Origin: Eremomyces bilateralis CBS 781.70
Taxonomy: Eukaryota > Ascomycota > Dothideomycetes > Eremomycetales > Eremomycetaceae
Reading direction: 5' to 3'
Length of the DNA: 64,000 nucleotides
Assembly: GCF_010015585.1 (NCBI RefSeq)
Contig: NW_022985083.1
Coordinates: 172,223 to 236,222 of the forward strand
Each line of letters starts with the position of its first letter. Position 1 is the stretch's first letter. The notes beneath the pieces were generated by a model. That model saw only the letters and a program-made list of their open reading frames with translations. It had not been told where the DNA came from and searched no databases. Shown piece by piece: positions 35,903-44,451 of this stretch. A program made the translations under genes and the position numbers.

Positions 35903-38066
35903 ATGGGAAGGGGAAACAAGTCGCGCCCCCGCGGCAAACAAGATACGCCACGAGACTCTGCGTACTATAAATCGCTCTATGCCGACGATCTAACCCCAGC
36001 ATTGCGACCTATCACAGACGCAACCGAGAGAGGAGTTGGCTATATGTGGAAGAAGTGGACAAAGTGTGTATTCGCTAGGATTTCCTAGGTTTATGACGAA
36101 CTGTTTATCCCTCTTTGATCAGATACTGTTCGCTCCGAGTCCTTGACCCCGATGCTCTTGCCCGCCTGCGAAACATCAGCGTAGCCGAGATCCGGCGATT
36201 CATGCACTGGTATCTGGACAACCATGCTATGACGAAGCTGAATTCCTTCTATGTGCTGATGCGTTACTGGCGGATGATGTACGCTCGGAAGATATACCAA
36301 AGCCTAGACCTTGTCATCGCTTCGGATATGAAAGACGTAAGACTATGGTTCCGTCTAGAGACCATCTCTAACAGCATCGCTAAGGTATGGTTAGTTCATC
36401 GGCACCGTCCTTAAGAGCGAGTACAGTTTGAGTGAGGGTATGAAAGAGAAGCCTGTCATGAACGTAGACGATGTATACTTACTCCTATACCACCACTACG
36501 CGCTATCGAACGAATACTACGCACACGAGCGGGAGCGGGTTCAGCACAGTTTGATTATTCTCTTCATGATCGGCACCTCTGCAAGGCCGTCGACTCTCGT
36601 CGAAGGGGGCGGCTACTACAACACAAACGAAGGCCTCAAGTACAACGATATTGAGATATTCAAGGTTAGGGATCCAAAACTCCCCTCTCAACAAGTCTTT
36701 CTTATGAGAGTCCGGCTTCGGCTTCTCAAGGGCCTTTGACAGTGACTAGATCAAGCAACGAAAGGACTTGTATACATTTTCTGTCCCACCTCACCTGAAA
36801 AGTGTGCAGCTTCATTGGAAAGAGTCAATGCAGGACATTCCGATTTTCCGGCGATCTGTTTTTCGCGGCGGACAGGTGACCGTATCACCGAATAAATCGG
36901 TTCAGTACATGGATCTCTATTACCAGAACGCGCGACTCGGTAAATCTGCTGGTTTTGCAGATTCTCTCGGGCTATACAGCTATCGTAGAGGCGCCGGTGA
37001 AGCGATTGATTGTAAGGGCACACTCTTACTCCTACGCTGGCAATCTTCTTACATCTGCGTGCTTCTAACCTTTTTGAGGCCTCCCTCGCTAACATCGTTT
37101 CTAGGCGTAGCTGGTTCAGATATGCGGAGCTTTGTGATGGGCCATGCTCGTGCAAGTCTCTTTGAGCGCTATTATCGTAATAGTGTTGTCCAGCTCGATT
37201 CGGTATCCGCGTTCCTCGAAGTGCCTTCGAACGACGCGCTGATCAAACTGGCTGGGCATATGAGCTTAACCCGGGATCCCTCTGCGGCCGACTCTATCAA
37301 TGTCGAGCATTCTGCGGTTGACAGCGACCCTGGTATCCAAGAAACCGAAAAGACGTGCCTCCGGCTTCGGAAAGACCTCATTGAAACTTTTGGGAAGATC
37401 AAGAACGGAACGGGCACGGAGCTCTACGATACGTACCGGCGCGAGCGAAGCCATTTACGCAGCGAGAGGATGAAGGTGAAACGGGCGCTCGAGGAAGAAG
37501 CCCGGCGACAGTATTTCCGGACCGCCGGGACTAGGTATATCGATGAACAGCGACGCGACATCGCGCATGAATATATCGAGTCGAAGCCTATATTCCAATT
37601 CGGGGAACGGGAAAGGCTGGCAGCGCTCCTCTTCCAGAATCGAGATGTTCGGCAAGTATCTGAGGAAGTGATTTACGGGCAGCGCATTGCAGCGATGGAT
37701 AACCTAATCAGCCTATGCGGTCGGCATTTGCCCCGCCCTGCGCCCCGTCGACATCTTTCGTTGCGAGATAAATCTCTAGAAGAAATACCGGAGGAGGATG
37801 AGAAAGATTTTAACCCCGACCTCTTTCCTTTGGTGTGTCCGGGCACCCACTGCCTGTTCTGTCTCGGCAATCAGAGCCTAGGGCCACAGTCTAGAACCTT
37901 CGCGTTTGCTCGAAAGGATGCTCTAAAGAATCACGTTGAGAAGCATTTACGCCACCAAGACTGGTCGAAAGAGCCGGAATGCCCTCACCCGCTCTGCGAA
38001 GAGACTTTGAGCACTGATATGCACTTCAAGAACCATGCGGCACGGGTTCACAACATTTTCTTGTAG
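35903..38066 (+). CDS. DUF3435 tyrosine recombinase (Starship captain family), possibly decayed
   Basis: PF11917/DUF3435 proteins are tyrosine recombinases; one clade (captains) mobilises giant fungal Starship elements. Model exons: 35903-36063, 36123-36336, 36395-36664, 36750-37011 and 37105-38066; 622 aa. Visible: an N-terminal SAM-like part (YMWKKWTKYC, VAEIRRFMHWYLDNHA), NVDDVYLLLYHHYA, RERVQHSLIILFMIGTSARP, a catalytic-type LYSYRRGAGEAID, then FVMGHARASLFERYY (His and Tyr region), basic helices, and a C-terminal zinc-finger region (CLFCLGNQSL, DALKNHVEKHL, HFKNHAARVHNIFL). Weak point: the intron 36665-36749 is needed to keep frame but removes coding-like sequence (VRDPKLPSQQVFLMRVRLRL), and about 40 conserved residues seem missing, so a deletion or frameshift is possible. 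Confidence 0.8.
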
Positions 38067-38201
38067 ATTCCGCGAAATTGCCATTTAAACAGAACATTGA
38101 CCAGCTCTCTAAAGTACCTAGCGAGCACTCGCCGGAAACACGATCCTTTGTACTACTACTATGATAAGCGGGATATCTTCTGCCAACCATACAAGATTTC
38201 C

Positions 38202-38484
38202 CTGGAGCTTGAAACAAACCTCCAGATGTGAATTTGATTGTGACGTAAGTGCCGCTTAAGCTGAATGATACGAGGGTGCTTGGATCTATTTTCGGCAACA
38301 TCTAGCGCAAAAATGGACTGGTTCGTTGACAGCGGCGCCTTCAGTGGATTTATTTCCTCTCCGTCTCTTCTATGCCGTCTTATTTCCTTTTAATCACAGC
38401 ACCTCATTTTTGACTATCATCCTATACCTGAAGAAGAGTGCTAAGACACATCTAGAGCCTGAAACGAAGCTCCAGATGTGTCTT
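38202..38484. repeat. Two related hairpin repeats after DUF3435 gene
   Basis: At 38443-38484 AAGACACATCTAGAGC is followed, after a 10-base loop, by its near-perfect complement GCTCCAGATGTGTCTT (15 of 16). At 38202-38225 a shorter version (CTGGAGC ... CCTCCAG) shares the loop and right arm: TTGAAACAAACCTCCAGATG versus CTGAAACGAAGCTCCAGATG. Both read as copies of one ~30-bp palindromic motif. Confidence 0.75.
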
Positions 38485-38715
38485 GGCATCCTTCCAGCCT
38501 ACGCTAAGCTGGAAAAAAAATACTTCCAAGACACAGCTTATTCCACCTTTCTGTATCATTCCAAAGCTCTTTGTTTGGGTCATCACCCCAGTGGCAGCTA
38601 GGCTAGGCAGCGCACAACTATAAAGGGGATGCTCCCCGCCCTCTGCCGTTGACGAGCTACAGATAATGGGCTGAAAGCGGGGCGAGAGCGGACGGTCCTC
38701 GTAACCTTCCAAAAC

Positions 38716-38838
38716 CGTGAGCTTTGGAACGCGTACTGGCTGCGGAACGGTACGGGAATGTGAGCTTTGGAACGGTACGGGCTACGGAACGGTACCAGCT
38801 GCGGAACGGTACGGGAATGTCGAGCTTCGGAACGCTCC
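38716..38838 (+). repeat. GGAACGGTAC minisatellite
   Basis: Alternating short modules, GAGCTTTGGAACG, GGTACGGG, CTGCGGAACGGTAC and GGGAATGT, repeat over about 120 bp. The core GGAACGGTAC occurs four times and a variant GGAACGCGTAC once. The copies are close to identical, so recent. Confidence 0.85.
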
Positions 38839-39058
38839 CTCCTTCCAAACGGGCTCTCCGAAACGGGCTCAGATCAGGGCGAGCTGGGTGGGAGAGCACT
38901 GGGTAAACTGGAGTGAGTGAGTCGGATAGTGTGGGGTATAGGAGCCCGAATGGCTAGGAGGCCACAAGGACACTGCGGATATCTGGAAGGCAAGAGGGAA
39001 TCAAACTGAGATTGGTCTCAAGCTATAATTGAGTGTAGATAAGTTGGAGCACGAAAAG

Positions 39059-39065
<7 letters not shown>

Positions 39066-39101
<36 letters not shown>
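39066..39101 (+). repeat. (GA)n microsatellite
   Basis: About 36 bases of pure GA dinucleotide repeat within a purine-rich stretch starting at about 39050. Confidence 0.95.
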
Positions 39102-39103
<2 letters not shown>

Positions 39104-39182
39104 TCATACGCCCGTCTAAACGGACGAAGGGATACACGGCGGTCATTGGGGGCGGTGCTTGGAACCTCGCTGCCTCGCCTAT

Positions 39183-39356
39183 CTCATTGGCCGCCACCAG
39201 TGGGCGCAGGAATTCATGGCACACCGCGCTAGTGAGCCAAGACATACCCCGCTAATCCTTGGGGGTGCATAGCCTAACTTTACCAGCCCCTTGCCTAAGT
39301 TCCCTTCATTGCTGTGCCATGAATAGCTGCGCCCGCTGGTGCCGCTGGCAATGAGG
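39183..39356. repeat. Foldback/MITE-like palindrome
   Basis: The left arm 39183-39223 begins CTCATTGG and contains CACCAGTGGGCGCAG and ATTCATGGCACA. The complement of the right arm 39313-39356 begins CTCATTG and contains CACCAGCGGGCGCAG and ATTCATGGCACA. The arms match over about 40 bases around a ~90-bp centre. No clear target duplication is visible. It lies about 170 bp upstream of the membrane-protein start. Confidence 0.75.
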
Positions 39357-39524
39357 CTGGGAATACATGGCTGTGCAGTCTGTTTTAAGCAGTCGTAAAA
39401 CGCAACCAACCAGTTTATGCCAGCAGTGAATATATAAGCGGGGAAACTATTCACTAATTCTGTCTTTGGTGATCTCTCCTATTAATACCACAAATTTTCA
39501 ATCTCGTTGAGTTCCAAGGTCAAC

Positions 39525-41300
39525 ATGTCCCAGCAGTCGAAACCTAGCAATCATCAAGATTGGCGGAAGAATCTCTCCACAAATTATTTGCCCCTACTCG
39601 CGTTGACGCCAGTCTTTGCTGTCGCAATCACTATGTTGTGTCTAGTATTAACGCAATGGCATGGCTCCGAGAGAGTGGCCCATTTTGCGGAAGCGAACCG
39701 AGCAGAAGTTGCAATTGCGGTCCAAGTTATATCTAGCCTTCTTGGTCTACTGGAGATAGCCGTACTATGTATGTGTTTTTGTTATTCTTACCATCAGATT
39801 GCCTAATATCGCCAAGGCGCTATTCTCCGTCTATCATATAGCTGTTATGCTTCCCAAAACCGACTTTCCCTTCGGTCCCTGCAATTTGCATTTGCTGTAA
39901 ACTCGCAGACTTTTACCTGGTCCCTACCATTCATACGGCTTTCCGTTTTGCTCGGATCCATGGCTATCGCATTGCTCCCTGCGGCAATATGGTCAGGTGC
40001 GATTACGCCCATTTCTGTGAGCTACAACAACGTATCCGATATTCAAGTGCCAAGTTTTCGAACGTCGAATGTATCTTCGCTTTGGGACGCGGAACGACAT
40101 TCATCGAGATGGCAGACAGAAAAGGGGTTGTTTTCTTATGACGCGCCAGCTATGAGAGGACTTCTGCTCAACTCGGCCAGCGGAGCTTCAGTTGTCAAAC
40201 CGCAAGACGCGATTCATGCAAAATTGGACAAAACAGGGTTTGTCTATAAAGGTCGTAGCTATGGGATGGGTGCCGCTGCCGGATTGGTCGACCTTATCAC
40301 TGCCGGATCAACTGTTCAAGCCATCTTTTATGTTGACGAAGGATTCGAGTCCGTGGTGTCCTGCCATTACAACAGATCGAGCGCATATCGCCTAGAGCGC
40401 ATGAATAATGTTGGCTCCCTGTACAGCATATATTGGTTAAAAGGATACTATCCCAACGGCGCAAAGGTTCATGTGGAAGGGGAGACAATCTACTCTGCCC
40501 GCAAACCATACGATATTTTCTCATGGGGTGCAGCATATTCAAGACTGGAAAAGGTCATCTATTTGCCGATGGCTTCGCCTGCTACACCTGACAACGATAA
40601 ATGGTCCTTCTCGGAATTTAACGCTACACAATGTGAAATCCGGTTCACGCCGCGCAGATTTAATGTCGAAGCCAACTATACTAGTAGCGAAATTCGCGTT
40701 ACACCGGGATCAGATATTCCATGGCCAAACTACTCGGACGCAGTGATTGAAAAAATCAGATACTGGCTCTGGGCCATGTCTTACGTTGATGGCGGCTTTG
40801 GCGGATCTCAACTTGGTCGATCGCTCCGACTTAACGTAGACAAGCTGCAAGCATCAAGGAACATATCTGAGACCACCACGATGCGTGCCATCGAGGATTA
40901 CGTCGCGTCTTTGGTTGACAATATCCTTATCGGACTTGTCTCTACGCGGATGATTGTCGGCAATGAGAGTGCTCCTGTGAGCATGCGAGTTACGGCTCCC
41001 GCTATGAAACTCGGAGATTTGAGATTCATCATTGGAGTCTTCGCTATGAATCTCATGCTGTTGCTACTGTACTGCGTGGAGGCGTTGCGGACTCGTTTTT
41101 GGGGAAAATGTCCCGATGTTGATTTATTCGACTTGACTGGATTGGTAAAGGGGATTTCTGATGGAAGCTTGCTGATAACACCTGACTCTGAAAACGATCA
41201 TCAACGCCAGAGCTTTGACCTATGGGTCTCAGTACTTCCTAATACTGATGCCGAAACTGAGAACGCAAAGCTGTTGGACCGTATCGTCATAGATGGCTGA
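39525..41300 (+). CDS. Unrecognised fungal integral membrane protein (575 aa)
   Basis: Two exons, 39525-39768 and 39817-41300. The 48-nt intron has donor GTATGT and branch GCCTAAT. The ATG at 39525 (MSQQSKPSN) is used; an upstream TTG reading is not a start. Hydrophobic segments: about 24-46 (LPLLALTPVFAVAITMLC), 64-84 (VAIAVQVISSLLGLLEIAVL), about 125-150 (LPFIRLSVLLGSMAIALLPA), then a long domain with several NxS/T sites that is probably extracytoplasmic, one helix near 490-512 (FIIGVFAMNLMLLLLYCVEA), and a cytosolic tail. The layout matches a widespread group of orphan ascomycete membrane proteins of unknown role. Its GC is lower than the core genes and it lacks their codon pattern. Confidence 0.8.
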
Positions 41301-41362
41301 GGTCGGAATGTTTTAAAGTTAGCCGGCTGGTACTCAGATCCGGTAACAAAGTACTTTATGCC

Positions 41363-41925
41363 TCATTGATTTGATCCAAAACACTTTTTTGCGATGGGCT
41401 CTGCCCTATCCGGGTTGCCATTCAGATGTTTGTCAACGTTCGTGAGCTTGATCTTAAATCTTTCTTGTTTGATCAGCCTGGCCTGAGTGAAGTCTTTTTC
41501 TGCTAGATTCTTCCATGGCTGTTTGTCTCTGACCATTTTACTGCCGAGCAAATTCCAGTCTTTAGAAAAGAAATCAACGGCTTTGGGGCGATAAGCTCTT
41601 GAAGCGTCCAGCCCCTGGAGAACCATCTGCTCTTCCGCAATGACACCTCCCATGGCTTAGCTAGCGGATGAGGGCGAGAGAGTTTGAACTTGTAGACGCC
41701 GGAGTTCCCTTCTCTTGCACCCTCGTTCACCACCTCTCCTGCTAGCCATGGGAAGCTCTCGTATAGCTGACGGAGGTCCTTGGATAAGGTATCGATGATG
41801 GGTGAGGGATCGGGAGAAGCTGCGGTTGGGTAGAAGAGTGAGATTTGCGTATATAAAGTCGCTAAACCTGGTTGTTGTCCGAAGATATCAAGCTCGCCTT
41901 CAACGCATTGGGTAGTCATCGTCAC
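41363..41925 (-). pseudogene. Chimeric remnant: acyltransferase N-terminus joined to HET-domain fragment
   Basis: The first ~88 codons (41662-41925) resemble the N-terminus of fungal acyltransferases of the trichothecene-acetyltransferase-like group (DIFGQQPGLATLYTQISLF, SFPWLAGEVV). Directly afterwards the same frame enters a HET-domain motif (SRWFSRGWTLQELIAPK). The frame then shifts, and the HET homology continues in another frame to about 41380 (VDFFSKDWNLLGSK). Neither domain is complete: the acyltransferase catalytic region and most of HET are missing. HET proteins mediate allorecognition cell death in ascomycetes. I infer two decayed genes fused by a deletion; no active product is expected. 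Confidence 0.7.
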
Positions 41926-42860
41926 TGTGTCCGTTCCTATATCATTAGTCTTCTAGAATCTAGGCTTTTTCTTGATGAGATGAAAAATATTTGCTCGTAG
42001 TTTCTCAATCCTCGGGGTCATATATATACTTCCTATATGAACTCGCAACCCCCAGGGAAAAATTATAGTCTCATTATGATTCATCTACAGGATGCAAACT
42101 GCAATCACAGAGCCCTATTGGTGCTTATTATTATTACCTCGGGCACTTGATTGTGTTCCAGAGGTGAGTGGTAGGCCTTGATCGTGTTCCACGCTCCGTG
42201 TAAGGTGTTTGGCTTGTTAGCAGGACGCCCATAAGTTACATGTAGACCACCTGTACCAGATGATACCCCTCATAGCTTTATTCTCGATTGACCTTGAAAG
42301 CTATTAAAAGATTTTTATTTTATCCAGGGTTACACAAGTTCTGGGGCGGTGGTGGGTACCTTGGTACCTTTGTTGGGCGGTGAGTGCCTGCTGGAGGTGG
42401 CAGGTACCCGTGATAGAGGGTAGCTCCGCGAATAATATGCGGGTGCCTGGCTACAGGCTCTTGACAAACCTGTGCCCGCTGGCTGGAGACTAGTTATCAA
42501 GTGGCAACCAATACCTTCAGTGTTCTGACGCTCATGGGTTCCACGGTCTCCAGGGCTACCAGCATAGGGCCGTGCTTCCAAACAACGCCAAACAACCTCG
42601 GAACACCCCCGGAGCGATTCGATTCGCCTCGTAGCGATCCAGGGCCCAGACAATGCGGTTAGTCGTTCGTATATGCACTGGAACTTTATCTTCGCGACCG
42701 GCTAATGGGCCTGCCTTTGTGATTAGCGAACTTTAGAATGATCGTGCAGCTTTCGATGACCGAGGAAAAAATGTTGGGCTTTGTTGCCAAACTACGATTT
42801 GCTGCCAGATTTGATGATTTTGCAGTGAACGGGAAATTCTAGACTAGCTACCAATAAGTA
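41926..42860. other. Gene-free stretch in accessory island
   Basis: 935 bp without a supported gene. It contains short GGTACC-type palindromes around 42350-42412 (GGTACCTTGGTACC). One 107-codon minus-strand ORF (42330-42653) has no protein-like features. Confidence 0.5.
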
Positions 42861-43003
42861 GACATGTGTCTGTGCACACCCCCGAAAATCACCAAATCTG
42901 ATCGCCATACACCGTATCTTGAGATACGCTGAAAAACACATACAAATGCAAATTCAGTCTACTTTTTTGATTTCTTAATTGGGAAATATCTAATATTTCG
43001 TAT

Positions 43004-44062
43004 GTCACCCTTTTGCCTTGATTACCGCCTGTAGACGTCGCGGAATTGAGTCGATCAGCTCTCGGACCGTCTCCTGCGGGATCGCCCACCACGCCTCCTT
43101 TAACGCCGNNNNNNNNNNNNNNNNNNNNNNNNNNNNNNNNNNNNNNNNNNNNNNNNNNNNNNNNNNNNNNNNNNNNNNNNNNNNNNNNNNNNNNNNNNNN
43201 NNNNNNNNNNNNNNNNNNNNNNNNNNNNNNNNNNNNNNNNNNNNNNNNNNNNNNNNNNNNNNNNNNNNNNNNNNNNNNNNNNNNNNNNNNNNNNNNNNNN
43301 NNNNNNNNNNNNNNNNNNNNNNNNNNNNNNNNNNNNNNNNNNNNNNNNNNNNNNNNNNNNNNNNNNNNNNNNNNNNNNNNNNNNNNNNNNNNNNNNNNNN
43401 NNNNNNNNNNNNNNNNNNNNNNNNNNNNNNNNNNNNNNNNNNNNNNNNNNNNNNNNNNNNNNNNNNNNNNNNNNNNNNNNNNNNNNNNNNNNNNNNNNNN
43501 NNNNNNNNNNNNNNNNNNNNNNNNNNNNNNNNNNNNNNNNNNNNNNNNNNNNNNNNNNNNNNNNNNNNNNNNNNNNNNNNNNNNNNNNNNNNNNNNNNNN
43601 NNNNNNNNNNNNNNNNNNNNNNNNNNNNNNNNNNNNNNNNNNNNNNNNNNNNNNNNNNNNNNNNNNNNNNNNNNNNNNNNNNNNNNNNNNNNNNNNNNNN
43701 NNNNNNNNNNNNNNNNNNNNNNNNNNNNNNNNNNNNNNNNNNNNNNNNNNNNNNNNNNNNNNNNNNNNNNNNNNNNNNNNNNNNNNNNNNNNNNNNNNNN
43801 NNNNNNNNNNNNNNNNNNNNNNNNNNNNNNNNNNNNNNNNNNNNNNNNNNNNNNNNNNNNNNNNNNNNNNNNNNNNNNNNNNNNNNNNNNNNNNNNNNNN
43901 NNNNNNNNNNNNNACCGCGCGTCGAGAGACGCGAAAGTTGCGCGCGATTTCAGTCTTTGGTTTCCCATCTTCAACAGCCTGAATAATCCCAGCTCTTTGA
44001 GAGACTGATAACTCCTTATTAGGCCTTCGATTACTACTAATTTCTGTGCCAAAAGACCTCAT
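43004..44062 (-). CDS. Tc1/mariner transposase, middle masked by N
   Basis: DDE transposase for cut-and-paste transposition. The N-terminus (start at 44062) carries the helix-turn-helix part: KELSVSQRAGIIQAVEDGKP then KTEIARNFRVSRRA. The C-terminal end is readable from 43108 to the stop at 43004: ALKEAWWAIPQETVRELIDS and IPRRLQAVIKAKG, typical of Tc1 family ends. The DDE catalytic residues fall in the 805-base gap and cannot be judged. If the gap length is correct the gene is 352 codons and stays in one frame, the usual Tc1 length. Confidence 0.8.
43109..43913. other. Run of 805 N (assembly gap or mask)
   Basis: All N, placed entirely inside the transposase gene. Frames crossing it are meaningless outside the transposase frame. 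Confidence 1.
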
Positions 44063-44145
44063 TTTGGTAAAGTTATTGATTGTCCAAGTAAGTGGTGGGT
44101 GTAGAGATATCAGCTGAGACTGGGGTCTGTGCGCAGACTCTTGGC

Positions 44146-44451
44146 TTAGTACTTTAGTAGTAGATGTGATATTGCTGTAGTAGCGTGCCACTTAATCTAA
44201 TTTAATGAGAGCTCGCAAAACCAGGAGTTTTGATGAGATTTTAGGCTTTGAACGGTGACTTTTGCGGAGGAACTGTACCGGTAGTTAGGAGTGAAACCCG
44301 GGCGCAAGTGAGGTTCTTATGGGTGGGCAGACCAAACGCGGTATCACGACAATTTCAAAGACAAACTGAGCATGAACTTAGTTATTGAAACCGTTCGACA
44401 AAAGCGCTAAATTGTCCAACATCCAACATACATCCATATCACACACTCTAT
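44146..44451. other. Spacer at right side of accessory island
   Basis: About 300 bp between the transposon and the 3' end of the 4CL-like gene. No gene seen. Confidence 0.5.

Larger units (their letters stand above)
42862..44145 (-). mobile_element. Tc1/mariner element, interior unsequenced
   Basis: Contains the transposase below. Candidate imperfect terminal repeats face each other: GTGTCTGTGCACACCCCCG at about 42867-42885, and GAGTCTGCGCACAGACCCC read on the minus strand from about 44141. TA dinucleotides lie near both ends, but exact borders and target duplication cannot be fixed by eye. Confidence 0.6.

Noticed and set aside
36665-36749. Simple intact-gene reading of DUF3435 across this interval without intron
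   Set aside because: The upstream frame stops near 36738 and the downstream frame is shifted, so an intron or a frameshift must be assumed; the ambiguity is kept in the annotation.
42330-42653. 107-codon minus-strand ORF
   Set aside because: No protein-like features; short palindromic DNA in an accessory spacer.
42889-44052. Long frames across the N run in both strands
   Set aside because: N codons keep any frame open; only the minus frame starting at 44062 has transposase sequence at both ends.
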